Assembly (NCBI RefSeq): GCF_012848855.1
Contig: NZ_CP051630.1
Span: forward strand, 1,405,501 to 1,469,500
From: Pyruvatibacter mobilis
GTDB taxonomy: Bacteria; Pseudomonadota; Alphaproteobacteria; CGMCC-115125
Length of the DNA: 64,000 bases
Direction: 5' to 3'
Positions 7,933 through 16,642 of the stretch are shown piece by piece. Both the position numbers and the translations under genes were made by a program. The notes beneath the pieces are model-generated. The model had not been told where the DNA came from. It worked only from the letters and a program-made list of their open reading frames with translations, and did not search any database. The first letter of the stretch is position 1. Every line of letters starts with the position of its first letter.

Positions 7933-8613
7933 ATGTCTTCCATTATTTTCATGGCGATGCAGCAAAAAACATCGGCAGCGGCCGCCGCCAAGGCCAGCAA
8001 AGCAACCACGAAGATCCGGCTCATCCGCGCCGCCGAGCGGCTGTTTGCGGAAAACGGCCTGGGGGCCGTGTCCGTGCGCGACATCACGCGGGCCGCCGGT
8101 GCCAAGAATGAATCGGCGCTGCATTATCATTTTGGCAGCAAGGAAGCCCTGATCCGCGCGGTCTTCGCTGACCGGATCAAAGACATCGATTCCAAGCGCC
8201 TGGCGCTGATGGAAGAGATGGATGCAGCCGGCGAGGGCAAAGACATGGTGCGGGTGATGGAGACGACCATCGCCCCCATGCTGGAGACCTGCATGGAAGA
8301 GGGCGGGCGGCTATACGCCATGTTCCTCATGCAGATCGCCGCCGACCCGCGCTTCGAGGTGGACCGGCTGATGGAAGACCTGGCACCGGACGGGGTGCAG
8401 GCCTCCAGCCGCCGGATGCTGAACCTGCTGGAAGACGTGCCGCGCGACAGCGTGCGGATGCGGATGCGCCTGCTGCCGTCCTTCATCATCGCCGCCATGG
8501 CGGATTTTGCCCGCGAAGTGGAGGCGGGGACCGCGCCGGATCTCGACTGGGCCATCGCCGAGGCAGGCCGCAGCCTTGCCGCCTATCTGACCGGGCCGAC
8601 ACCGAAAGGCTGA
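7933..8613 (+). CDS. TetR/AcrR-family transcriptional regulator
   Basis: This is a 226-residue regulator. The N-terminal helix-turn-helix is clear (RLIRAAERLFAENGLGAVSVRDITRAAGAKNESALHYHFGSKEALIRAVF, about 27-76), with the conserved YHFGSK-type end. The C-terminal ligand-binding half (PMLETCMEEGGRLYAMFLMQIAADPRF onwards) does not reveal a ligand. It is divergent from the NicO permease and followed after 198 bases by a glutathione transferase. Two spaced palindromes (8641-8688) lie in that downstream gap and are candidate operators. ATG 7933 has TGAGA upstream; ATG 7951 is possible. Confidence 0.88.
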   Translation: MSSIIFMAMQQKTSAAAAAKASKATTKIRLIRAAERLFAENGLGAVSVRDITRAAGAKNESALHYHFGSKEALIRAVFADRIKDIDSKRLALMEEMDAAGEGKDMVRVMETTIAPMLETCMEEGGRLYAMFLMQIAADPRFEVDRLMEDLAPDGVQASSRRMLNLLEDVPRDSVRMRMRLLPSFIIAAMADFAREVEAGTAPDLDWAIAEAGRSLAAYLTGPTPKG

Positions 8614-8640
8614 CCGCACAGCCTTAGTGGTGCCTGATTG

Positions 8641-8688
8641 CCTGCATGTGCTGCAGGGTCACGCTCGCCCTACCTGCATATCTGCAGG
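8641..8688. promoter_or_regulatory. Two spaced palindromes upstream of the GST gene
   Basis: CCTGCATGTGCTGCAGG (8641-8657) and CCTGCATATCTGCAGG (8673-8688) share CCTGCA/TGCAGG arms. Their centres are about 31-32 bases apart, near three helical turns, and each is followed by GTCACG. They look like a pair of operators for a dimeric regulator; the TetR protein just upstream is the obvious candidate. Confidence 0.5.
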
Positions 8689-8811
8689 ATGGTCACGAAG
8701 TTATTCATTGAAAGCCCCGGCCGGGTCACGCATCACTGCTGCGGTTTCACCGCATGCGCGGGTCCTGGCGGGCCTGACGGACATGCGGATCAACAGCAAG
8801 GGAGGCCGGGC

Positions 8812-9480
8812 ATGGCTTTGATCATCTATGGCATGGGGCCGTCACCATTTGTGCGCAAGGTGCGCGTGGTGATGGCGGAAAAGGGCGTCGACTACACGCT
8901 CGAGAACGTCAACATTTTCCCGGCGCCGGACTGGTTCATGGAGATCAGCCCGCTCAAGCGCATCCCGGTGCTGCGCGACACGGACAAGCCCGAGCCCAAC
9001 ACCATTCCGGATTCCTCGGCCATCTGCCTTTACCTCGAACAGACGCATCCGGAGCCGCAGCTTTACCCGCAGGACGGGTTCGAGCGCGGCCGGGCTGCCT
9101 GGCTCGAGGAATATGCGGACACGGAGATGGCGGGCAATATCGGCCTCGGCGTCTTCCGGCCGATCGCCCTGTCGGCGCTGATGGGCAAGGAACAGGACAC
9201 CGAAACCGCCAACAAGACGATGACGGAGAAGATGCCGCGCATCTTCGACTATCTGTCCGACGTGCTGGGCGACAGGGACTACATGGTGGGCTCGGCCTTC
9301 TCCATCGCCGACATCGCGGTGGCGACGCAGTTCGTCAATCTGCAGCATGCGGGCTTCAAGGTGGATGCCGCCAAGTGGCCGGCGCTGGCCGACTATGTGG
9401 CGCGCATACACGCGCGGCCGTCCTTCACCGCCCTGATCGACGAAGAAGCCGCCCTGTTCGCCAAGACCCGCGCCGCCTGA
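8812..9480 (+). CDS. Glutathione S-transferase
   Basis: This is a 222-residue cytosolic GST that would conjugate or reduce substrates with glutathione. The thioredoxin-like N-domain shows IYGMGPSPFVRKVRVVMAEKGVDY with Ser at the usual catalytic position, then the cis-Pro KRIPVL and the glutathione-binding PDSSAICLYLEQ. The all-helical C-domain contains the N-capping motif SIADIAVATQF (about 165-175). GGGAGG lies ten bases before the ATG at 8812. It stands alone with the spaced palindromes in its leader and is convergent with the Gfo/AKR fusion. Confidence 0.9.
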   Translation: MALIIYGMGPSPFVRKVRVVMAEKGVDYTLENVNIFPAPDWFMEISPLKRIPVLRDTDKPEPNTIPDSSAICLYLEQTHPEPQLYPQDGFERGRAAWLEEYADTEMAGNIGLGVFRPIALSALMGKEQDTETANKTMTEKMPRIFDYLSDVLGDRDYMVGSAFSIADIAVATQFVNLQHAGFKVDAAKWPALADYVARIHARPSFTALIDEEAALFAKTRAA

Positions 9481-9511
9481 GGCACGGGCCTCAATCCGTC
9501 AGTGGTGGGTT

Positions 9512-11545
9512 TCAGTCTCTCAGGTCGAGCCAGGCGATTTCCTGATCGCTGAGCTCGACCTGGAAGACATCCAGCGACGTGCGCAATTCCGCCAGCGTGC
9601 GCGGGCCGACTAGGGCGAAGGTCGGCATCTTCTGGCCCAGCACATAAGCCAGCGCGATGGTCATTGGGTGCACGCCCTTGCGGTCCGACAGCTCATAGGC
9701 CCTGCGGCGGCGCTCGAAATTGTCGTCGCTGTAAAAGGCGTTCATCAGGTCCGTGTCGGCCTTGATGTCGGGGCCTGCCCGCTCAGTGAAGAAGCCGCGC
9801 GCCTGGGACGACCAGGAGAAGAGGGCGGTGCCCGATTCCTCGAGCCATGTCCGGTACGCATCATCCGAACACGACATGACGCCGGGCCAGATGGGGTTGT
9901 TCATCCGCGCCAGCGAGAAATTGTTGGAGAGCACGGTAAAGCCCTGCTTGCCATTGGCCGCGGCATAGGCATTGGCTTCCTGCATCCGCGCCATCGACCA
10001 GTTGGAGCCGCCGAAGACGCTGAGCTTGCCTTCGTCCTTCAGCTCGTTGAGCAGGTCCACCCATTCGGCGATGGGCACCTGCGGGTCATCCCGGTGGAGG
10101 AAATAGATATCCGCCCGGTCGGTGCGCAGGCGGTCGAGGCTTTCCTCCAGCTGCGGGCGCACGGCGTCAGGCCGGCAGTCCGGCGTGTGCGCGCCCTTGC
10201 AGATCAGCACCACGTCATCGCGGATGCCGCGATCCTCGATCCAGCGGCCCAGGAGCTTTTCCATGATGCCGCCGCCATAAAGATGCGCCGTATCGAAGCA
10301 ATTGCCGCCCTGCATGACGAAATCATCGAACTGCACCGCGGCATGGGGCATGGTCGTCTGGTTGTCACAGCCCATCACGAGGGCCGAGACGGGACGGGCA
10401 ACTCCTTCAATGGCGCGCATCTGCATGGGTGCGCCGGGACGCTGGGCCAAAGCGCGGCGGGAGACGGTGGGCCAGCCCTGGTGGCGGCTTTCCGCCTGAT
10501 AGGCGAAGCCCGCGTCAGCGCGCCAGGCGTCCAGCGCCTGCATGTTGCCGAGCGTGTCGGCCATGGGCACCAGCGGGCTTTCGGTCAGGCCGCGGGCGAC
10601 ACAGTCGGCCACGTGGTCGGCCTCGATCTCGTAGAGCCATTTGTCCTGCGCCACGTCTATGGTCTGCGTGTCCTTGCCGAAGCGGCGGAGTTCGATTGCG
10701 GAGCTGCCGCCTTCGACACCGGCGGCGTGCCACGGGCCCGCCAGATGCAGGGAGCCCGTCTCGCCGAAGATGTTGACCGTGTTGGGCAGCCAGGCGGAGA
10801 CGGCGGTGGAGACCTGGGCGATCACGTCATTGTCGAAATGCAGGAGGGCTGCGGCCCATTCATCAACCCCGGTGCGGCCGAGGCGGGCCTTGCCCTGCAC
10901 CGATACGGGATCAAGGAAGCCGCGGCCGTCATTCGCACCCGCCACCAGCCGCGCCATGGAAACAGGGTAGAGGCCCACATCCATGATGCCGCCGCCGCCA
11001 AGCGCGTTGGAGAACAGGCGGCTCTCCGCGTTGAAGGGCGCGTGGAAGCCGAAGCTGGCTTCGATCATCCGTACACTGCCTATCTCACCGACTTCGATCA
11101 GTTCGACGAGCTTGCGGGTCTGCGGCGCCAGCCGGTACATGAAGGCTTCCATGAAGAAGACCTTCGCCGCGCGGGCGGCTTCCGCCATGGCCATCGTGTC
11201 GGCGTGGTTGAGGGCGGCGGGCTTTTCGACCAGCACGTGCTTGCCGGCTTCCGCCGCGCGGACGGCCCATTGGGCGTGGCTTGTATGTGGCGTGGCGATA
11301 TAGACCGCCTCCACCGCCGGGTCCGCGAGGAGGGCGTCATAGTCGCCGGATGCTTTTGTGTCTGAGGTGCCAGAGGCAACTGCTGCCACCTCGTCGGCCT
11401 GCAATTTGGCGATGAAGGCCGCGGCGCTCTCGGGCGTCCGGCTGCCGATCCGGGCCAGAGTGCCGCTGTCGCTCTTTGCGACGGCCCGCGCGAAAGCATG
11501 GGCGATCGCGCCCGTACCAAGGATGCCCCAGGAAAGTCCGGACAT
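9512..11545 (-). CDS. Fused Gfo/Idh/MocA dehydrogenase and aldo-keto reductase
   Basis: One uninterrupted 677-residue frame carries two oxidoreductases. Residues 1-330 are a Gfo/Idh/MocA protein: Rossmann GTGAIAHAFARAV (10-22), IATPHTSH, the EKPAA loop with its catalytic-region Lys, and a C-terminal beta domain (GGGGIMDVGLYP). Residues about 365-677 are an aldo-keto reductase with all four catalytic residues: Asp and Tyr in FDTAHLYGGG, Lys in VLICKGAH and His in IYFLHRDD. A short linker joins them. The C-domain looks full length (TIALAYVLGQ ... ALVGPRTLAELRTSL). Both families use NAD(P)H and sugar or polyol substrates, so a two-step redox (oxidise one position, reduce another) is plausible; the substrate is unknown. 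Confidence 0.9.
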   Translation of the reverse strand: MSGLSWGILGTGAIAHAFARAVAKSDSGTLARIGSRTPESAAAFIAKLQADEVAAVASGTSDTKASGDYDALLADPAVEAVYIATPHTSHAQWAVRAAEAGKHVLVEKPAALNHADTMAMAEAARAAKVFFMEAFMYRLAPQTRKLVELIEVGEIGSVRMIEASFGFHAPFNAESRLFSNALGGGGIMDVGLYPVSMARLVAGANDGRGFLDPVSVQGKARLGRTGVDEWAAALLHFDNDVIAQVSTAVSAWLPNTVNIFGETGSLHLAGPWHAAGVEGGSSAIELRRFGKDTQTIDVAQDKWLYEIEADHVADCVARGLTESPLVPMADTLGNMQALDAWRADAGFAYQAESRHQGWPTVSRRALAQRPGAPMQMRAIEGVARPVSALVMGCDNQTTMPHAAVQFDDFVMQGGNCFDTAHLYGGGIMEKLLGRWIEDRGIRDDVVLICKGAHTPDCRPDAVRPQLEESLDRLRTDRADIYFLHRDDPQVPIAEWVDLLNELKDEGKLSVFGGSNWSMARMQEANAYAAANGKQGFTVLSNNFSLARMNNPIWPGVMSCSDDAYRTWLEESGTALFSWSSQARGFFTERAGPDIKADTDLMNAFYSDDNFERRRRAYELSDRKGVHPMTIALAYVLGQKMPTFALVGPRTLAELRTSLDVFQVELSDQEIAWLDLRD

Positions 11546-11613
11546 GCGCCCTCACTTCATGTGCTGAAAGGGATGACTGAACGGGATATGCGGAACGGGG
11601 AAACCCGGGCGGC

Positions 11614-12498
11614 TCAGGATGCCTGCTGGTTGAGGGCTGCGGGCTCCGGGAAGAACAGCTTGGGCAGGCCCTTGAACGGGGCGGGCACATAATTCCGCGC
11701 GTTGAAGGGGACCCAGGTCTCGGGATCTTCCAGCAGGCGGTCGGCGATGGCGAGCAGAACCAGCGGGTTCACGCCCATGCCGATATGCGAGCAGATGATT
11801 TCGATATTCTCGCGTGGGGATTCGCCGTCAATGCCCAGATACTCGTCCGGGATGGCGGCGGTTTCCTGATGGACCACGCCGTCGAAGGGGCTGAAGATCG
11901 CCACCAGGGGCACACCGGGCGGCGGCTGGTGGATCGCCAGTTCCTCAAGCTCAACCTCGTTGAGCAGTTCCTCCACCGGGCGGCCGGTGAAGAAGCGCAC
12001 GGCCAGGCCGACGCCGCTGTTGAGCAGGTCATGGTCACCGGGCTTCACATGGGCCGGGCTGCCAAGGGTGATCACCCGGTCGATGTCCTCGGGGAACATG
12101 CGGGCAAGTTCACGTGCATAGACACCGCCCAGGCTCTGGCCGATGAGGGAGACGGCCTTGCCGTTTTCATCCGCCATCATCTTGATGCGGTCGCCCAAGA
12201 GGCGGCCGAGGGTGGCAATATATTCCATGCTCTCGGGGCCGCGATTGATGCCCAGCCCCCAGCTCTCGGCAACGAAGCCGCGCTTGTTGAGAAAGCGGTT
12301 CAAGGGGCGCAAAGACACTTCAGGACCGGAAAAGCCGGGGAGGGTGAGCACAGGCGTGCGCCCATCTCCCTTGGGGGCCATCTGATCGAGAATGGGATCG
12401 GTCATCAGCTTGGCGGCAAATTCACCCCCCGCCCAGAGGGCGTCGCCCTGAAGGCGGAGCAGATCGACGGTGTGCTTTATCGGCATGCGCGCTGCCAT
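11614..12498 (-). CDS. Lipase-like alpha/beta hydrolase
   Basis: This 294-residue hydrolase resembles triacylglycerol-lipase/PGAP1-like enzymes. It has PVLTLPGFSGPEVSLRPLNRFL at the oxyanion region, the nucleophile elbow SLIGQSLGGVYAREL (Ser about 132), VITLGSPAH, an acid candidate in FSPFDGVVHQETA and a late His in ICSHIGMGVNP. It therefore probably hydrolyses an ester, likely in the cytoplasm as no signal peptide is seen. ATG 12498 is chosen with GGGAG upstream; a TTG six codons earlier and an ATG four codons later are alternatives. A perfect TTAA-N7-TTAA (CtrA-type) site lies 75-89 bases upstream. Confidence 0.82.
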   Translation of the reverse strand: MAARMPIKHTVDLLRLQGDALWAGGEFAAKLMTDPILDQMAPKGDGRTPVLTLPGFSGPEVSLRPLNRFLNKRGFVAESWGLGINRGPESMEYIATLGRLLGDRIKMMADENGKAVSLIGQSLGGVYARELARMFPEDIDRVITLGSPAHVKPGDHDLLNSGVGLAVRFFTGRPVEELLNEVELEELAIHQPPPGVPLVAIFSPFDGVVHQETAAIPDEYLGIDGESPRENIEIICSHIGMGVNPLVLLAIADRLLEDPETWVPFNARNYVPAPFKGLPKLFFPEPAALNQQAS

Positions 12499-12572
12499 CC
12501 CGGGGACGGCTCCCAATCAGTTCAGAATTCCACACAAGTGTGACGCCTTTTACATGGGCACGCCATGCATTT

Positions 12573-12587
12573 TTAAGGCACCATTAA
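12573..12587. promoter_or_regulatory. Candidate CtrA box
   Basis: TTAAGGCACCATTAA matches the TTAA-N7-TTAA consensus of the alphaproteobacterial cell-cycle regulator CtrA. It lies upstream of the leftward lipase-like gene and downstream of the SPOR lipoprotein gene. The match is exact but the motif is short, so function is inferred. Confidence 0.5.
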
Positions 12588-12732
12588 TGCTCACGGAATG
12601 CGCACATATGCGTGTGCCCATTTTGCGGGCAGGGGTATGTAGTGGATATGGCGTTGTGCGCCCGGCGCTTCAATGCGCGGTCTAACCAATTGGTTTACAA
12701 CATGTTTTTCGGATGTCCCGCGCGCAATCAGG

Positions 12733-13506
12733 CTAGAAGGCATCGCCGGTGAAGCCCATGGGCTTGCAGTAGACGCCCTTGCTGGAGAGCGTGCGGCACA
12801 GGCCGTCGGCCGCCGTGTGGGAGGTCACCGGACCGGCGATGAGGCGCTGGAAGACGCCGTTTGAACCGGTGTTGATTCGCTGGATTCGGACGTTGAGGCC
12901 GGTCAGTTCAGCAGGGTGCTTGGCCTTCAGTTCCGCCCAGCCTTCCTTGAGCCGGTCGAGGCTGCGATAGGACGCGAGGTGAAGTCCCATTTCTCCGGGT
13001 ACGGAGCTTGTGGTGACGGGCTGCGCCTTGGTGCTGCGCGCCGGGGCCGGAGCGGGCGTTTTCCTCGGTGCCGGCGCCGGTGCGGGTGTCGCGCGGCCGG
13101 TGCCGGCGGGGATCGAGGCAGTGAAGGGGCCGAGCGCGCTTTCAACGGCGGCCACCCGTGATTTCAGGTTTTCCTCGCGCTCGACCAATTGCTCGAAGCT
13201 GGGGCGCACGACCGAGTAATCGAGCTTCAGCTGGGCCAGGTCGAACTCGAGGCGCGCCAGCCGCTGCTCTAGGGTTTCCCCCGGCACGGCGGACGGCAGC
13301 AGGGCAGGGTCGGCGGGGCCAGTCGTGGTGCCGGGGCCGGCGCTTGAGGTGATGATGGGATCCGTGCCCGAGAGCTCGGTACAGGCGGCGAGGCCGAGGC
13401 TGAGCGTTAGGGCGGCGATAAGGGCAGGCACGGAAGTGCGCGCGGTGCGGCCCGCAGCGCTGCGCCTATGCGTCCCTGACTTCACGGCCCCCGATTTCAC
13501 GGCCAT
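12733..13506 (-). CDS. SPOR-domain lipoprotein
   Basis: This 257-residue protein has a long basic N-terminus (to about residue 25), a hydrophobic segment and a lipobox LGLAAC with Cys at about 42. It then has a Gly/Thr/Pro linker, a predicted coiled coil (ETLEQRLARLEFDLAQLKLDY ... REENLKSRVAAVESAL), a Pro/Ala linker, and a C-terminal SPOR domain (MGLHLASYRSLDRLKEGWAELKAKHP ... FQRLIAGPVTSHTAADGLCRTL ... YCKPMGF). SPOR domains bind denuded septal peptidoglycan, so a role at the division site is likely. GGTGGAG precedes ATG 13506. It faces away from the small membrane gene at 14121, with two TTAACCAT motifs between them. Confidence 0.85.
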   Translation of the reverse strand: MAVKSGAVKSGTHRRSAAGRTARTSVPALIAALTLSLGLAACTELSGTDPIITSSAGPGTTTGPADPALLPSAVPGETLEQRLARLEFDLAQLKLDYSVVRPSFEQLVEREENLKSRVAAVESALGPFTASIPAGTGRATPAPAPAPRKTPAPAPARSTKAQPVTTSSVPGEMGLHLASYRSLDRLKEGWAELKAKHPAELTGLNVRIQRINTGSNGVFQRLIAGPVTSHTAADGLCRTLSSKGVYCKPMGFTGDAF

Positions 13507-14120
13507 CGCTCCACCCCGATCTCCAGCCCGTCCGTTCAACCGGAACGTCCGGGCCCAAGGGACCGGCTGCCTGCCGGGTGACAAAATGCCCGTAATCCCG
13601 GCGAATCAGCGCCTTTATCCCAACCTCGTGGGTACTCTGGCGGGTGGCGCCGGTCAAACCTCTTGGCGCGCCTCGTCGCAAGGTGGTCCTGCCGGCGGTG
13701 CCGCCGCGCTCACCCGCAGCCTGGCAGTGCTCGCGCCACATTGCCTAAAGCCTGACCGGTTTGATTAACCATTGGGCAACCATGCGCCTCAAAGCGCGTC
13801 ACCCGGCACCTGTCTGCCGGAAAATTAACCATGAAATTCCCGTCTGCTTGCGGGATTTCGCAGGCAGGACACAGACTTAGCCCCCGGCGGGCACATGGTC
13901 CGGGCGCAACTTCCAAGACCGGCCCGGTTCATGCAAACGCTGTCGCCCGAGACTGTTCTGCACAGGTCCGGGGGTGCGGATCCGTGCCGGAGAACCGCCG
14001 CACCGCTCAAGGCGCGCCTGACAAAGGCTGTGCGCCGGGCGGGGCACGCGGGACTTACCGGCACCGGCAGCCACCCGGGCCCGACTTTGGTAACGGCAAA
14101 CTGGTGAGAAGGATTGCCCC
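13507..14120. other. 614-base gap without a supported gene
   Basis: Short open frames exist on both strands (for example 13831-14151 +) but they lack ribosome sites, have Arg/Pro/Gly-rich shadow composition and no recognisable fold. The region holds the divergent promoters of the SPOR lipoprotein and the 14121 gene and two TTAACCAT motifs. I see no convincing RNA gene. Confidence 0.6.
13765..13832 (+). promoter_or_regulatory. Two TTAACCAT motifs (CtrA half-site type)
   Basis: TTAACCAT occurs at 13765-13772 and 13825-13832, exactly 60 bases apart on the same strand, inside the divergent region. This octamer is known as a CtrA half-site in Caulobacter-type promoters. Function here is inferred. 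Confidence 0.4.
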
Positions 14121-14450
14121 ATGTTTGAAGGCCTGCCCCTTGAGGCAATGATCGGCGTCGGCGCCTTTATCCTGTCCATGGTGCTGCTGGCGCTCATCCA
14201 TGGCGTCAGCAGTGCTGTTGCGACCGCGCGGGAATCGCGGCGCGAGGCAGCGCGGCTGGTGGAAGAGCTCAACGCGCTCGTCGGGGCGGTGGAAAAGGGT
14301 GCCGGCCCCCGCGCGCCGGGAACACCGGGTGCCCCCCGGCCGCTGCGCCGCCGCAAGCAGGGCGGACGCCACGCAGGCAATGGCCGCAAGGTCGTGCCGG
14401 GGCCCGCGCCCAAGCAGCCTTACGGGCCGCGCAGCCTCGCGAGGGTCTGA
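14121..14450 (+). CDS. Small single-pass membrane protein, hypothetical
   Basis: This 109-residue protein has one clear membrane segment near the start (MIGVGAFILSMVLLALIHGVSSAV, 10-33), then an amphipathic helix (ESRREAARLVEELNALVGAVEKG) and a Pro/Gly/Arg-rich basic tail that is probably disordered and cytoplasmic. AGAAGGA lies nine bases before the ATG, which supports a real gene despite the lack of a known family. Its divergent partner is the SPOR lipoprotein and it is followed by the nucleotide-sugar dehydratase, so an envelope role is a reasonable guess only. Confidence 0.65.
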   Translation: MFEGLPLEAMIGVGAFILSMVLLALIHGVSSAVATARESRREAARLVEELNALVGAVEKGAGPRAPGTPGAPRPLRRRKQGGRHAGNGRKVVPGPAPKQPYGPRSLARV

Positions 14451-14605
14451 GAGCCGTTACGGCGGCTGCCCGGCTGTTCACCGCGATCAGAAACAGGTTT
14501 TGCAGGGCGCGCCCGCCTCTGCTACTGCCAAGTTGGAAAACGCTCCGCTGCGCCGCGCCAGGCCCGCGGGGGCAGGGGCGTTGCTGGCTTGGTTCGGGCG
14601 CCTAG

Positions 14606-16519
14606 ATGGCATTGCTGATGGACAAGACACTCCGCCGTGCGGTGATCATGCTTCATGACGCCGGCATGGCGCTCGTCTCGTTTCCGATCGCGGTATTCCT
14701 GCGGCTGGGCTGGGACGCGCTGGACCACAGCGCCGCCGTGCTCGGCCAGGGCTGGGCGATCTTCAGCATAACTGCGCTTGGGGTGCTGGTGGGCACACGG
14801 CTCGACCGGGGGTCGTGGCGCTATGCCTCCGTGGATGACGCGCTGCAGATCGGCCGCGTCTCGCTAATTGCCAATCTCATTTTCCTGCTGGTCCTGTTCC
14901 TGCTGTTCCGCGCGGAGCTGTTTCCGCGCTCTGTCGTGGTGATCAACACCTTCGTCTTCGCAGCGCTGCTGGCCGCCCCGCGCCTGTTCTACCGGGCCTA
15001 CCGGGACGGGCGGATGGCCAACATCCTGGAGCGCGGCACCCAGTGGCGGGTGCCGGTGATCCTGCTGGGGGCAGGGGACGAAGCGGAGGCCTTCCAGCGG
15101 CAGATGCGCCGCGACAGCGGTGCAAATTACCGGGTGATCGGGATCGTTGATGATGACCCCGCCCGCATCGGCACAACCATTCGCGGGGTACGGGTGCACG
15201 GGCCGGTGCGTGACCTGGGCAAGATCGTCGCCAAGCTGGCCAAGCGCGGGGCGATGCCGGAGCGGCTGGTGATCACCGGCGATTATGCGGGTGACGTCAC
15301 GCGCTCCGAATTGCTGGCGATGGCGGTGGATCACGGCCTGCGCCTTGACCGCATCCCCCAGCAAAGCGTTCTGCACAAGGATGAAGGCACCCATTTCCAG
15401 GTTCAGCCGGTGGACGTGGCGGATCTTCTGAGCCGGCCGCAGGCAAAGCTCGACCGCGACGCGATGCGCAACCTGCTGGAAGGCAAGCGGGTGGCGATTA
15501 CCGGGGCGGGGGGCTCCATCGGCTCGGAACTGGCACGGCAGGTGGCAGGCTTCGCGCCGGCGTCCATCGCGCTGCTGGAGCAGTCCGAATACAACCTTTA
15601 TGAGATCGACCGGACGCTGGACGAGGATTTCGCCGGTGTTCCGCACACAGCGCATCTGTGCAATGTGCGCAATGGCGACCAGGTGGACCGCATCCTGGGT
15701 GCGGAGAAGCCGGACGTGGTGTTCCACGCCGCGGCGCTCAAGCATGTGCCGCTGCTGGAGCCGCAGCCCTCACAGGCGGTGCTGACCAATGTGCTGGGCA
15801 GCCGCAACGTGGCCGATGCCTGCGTACGCCACGGCGTCGGCGTGATGGTGATGATTTCCACTGACAAGGCGTCCGACCCGATCAGCGTCATGGGCGCGTC
15901 CAAGCGGGTGGCAGAGGCCTATGCGCAGGCGCTGGACATCGACCAGCGCGGAAAGGCCGACGGCACGCGCTTCGTCACCGTGCGGTTCGGCAATGTGCTG
16001 GGGTCAGCCGGCTCCGTGGTGCCGCTGTTCCAGAAGCAGATCGCCAAGGGCGGGCCGCTGACGGTGACCGACCCTGAGATGGTGCGCTACTTCATGACCA
16101 TCGAGGAAGCGGTGCAGCTCGTGCTGTTCGCCAGCGCGCGCGAGACGAGCCTTGATCAGAGCGTGGGCGCCATCGTGGTGCTCGACATGGGTGAGCCGGT
16201 CCGCATCATCGACATGGCGCGGCAGATGATCCGCCTCGCCGGCCTCGAGCCGGACGTGGATATCGAGATCAAGATCACCGGCGCGCGGCCCGGCGAGCGG
16301 CTGTCCGAGCCGCTGTTCGACAAGCGCGAGGAACACATGCCGTCGGGGCACCCGGCGCTGCTGCTGGCGCAGCCCGACGCGGGGCCGCTGGCGCAGGTGG
16401 CCGATGCTATTGACCGGATGGTGGTGCTGGCCCGCAAGGGGGATGAACAGGCGGCCCGTGCGGCACTCGAAAGCCAGACCGGCACGCGGCTGGGAGCCGA
16501 GGCCCATGCGGCCCAGTAG
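14606..16519 (+). CDS. Membrane nucleotide-sugar 4,6-dehydratase (WbpM/PglF/CapD family)
   Basis: This 637-residue enzyme of the large SDR family converts a UDP-HexNAc to its 4-keto-6-deoxy form, the first step to diamino- or 6-deoxy sugars for surface glycans. Four membrane segments occupy residues about 10-125. A CoA-binding-like Rossmann domain (VILLGAGDEAEAFQRQM) follows, then the catalytic domain with GAGGSIGSE (300-308) and HAAALKHVPLLE. Its active-site region ISTDKASDPISVMGASK shows Met in place of the usual SDR Tyr, as in WbpM/FlaA1. No strong ribosome site is visible; ATG 14618 is an alternative. It precedes glmU and glmS, which make its likely substrate. Confidence 0.9.
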   Translation: MALLMDKTLRRAVIMLHDAGMALVSFPIAVFLRLGWDALDHSAAVLGQGWAIFSITALGVLVGTRLDRGSWRYASVDDALQIGRVSLIANLIFLLVLFLLFRAELFPRSVVVINTFVFAALLAAPRLFYRAYRDGRMANILERGTQWRVPVILLGAGDEAEAFQRQMRRDSGANYRVIGIVDDDPARIGTTIRGVRVHGPVRDLGKIVAKLAKRGAMPERLVITGDYAGDVTRSELLAMAVDHGLRLDRIPQQSVLHKDEGTHFQVQPVDVADLLSRPQAKLDRDAMRNLLEGKRVAITGAGGSIGSELARQVAGFAPASIALLEQSEYNLYEIDRTLDEDFAGVPHTAHLCNVRNGDQVDRILGAEKPDVVFHAAALKHVPLLEPQPSQAVLTNVLGSRNVADACVRHGVGVMVMISTDKASDPISVMGASKRVAEAYAQALDIDQRGKADGTRFVTVRFGNVLGSAGSVVPLFQKQIAKGGPLTVTDPEMVRYFMTIEEAVQLVLFASARETSLDQSVGAIVVLDMGEPVRIIDMARQMIRLAGLEPDVDIEIKITGARPGERLSEPLFDKREEHMPSGHPALLLAQPDAGPLAQVADAIDRMVVLARKGDEQAARAALESQTGTRLGAEAHAAQ

Positions 16520-16642
16520 GCGCGGCGGACCGCTGATCGCGTAAAGCTCCGTCATCATACGTTATTTAAGATTGTAACGGCCCTGGCTTATTGAGAGCGG
16601 GGTCCACGACACAAAGACCTGCCTGCCCGGAGAGCCTCACCG

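Noticed and set aside
9668-11365. 565-codon open frame on the + strand
   Set aside because: Antisense shadow of the Gfo/AKR fusion: His/Gly/Arg-rich, no motifs, no ribosome site; the minus strand shows both enzyme families.
13831-14151. Possible 106-residue gene beginning MKFPSACGISQAGHRL
   Set aside because: Overlaps the better supported gene at 14121, has no ribosome site and shows random Arg/Gly/Pro composition.
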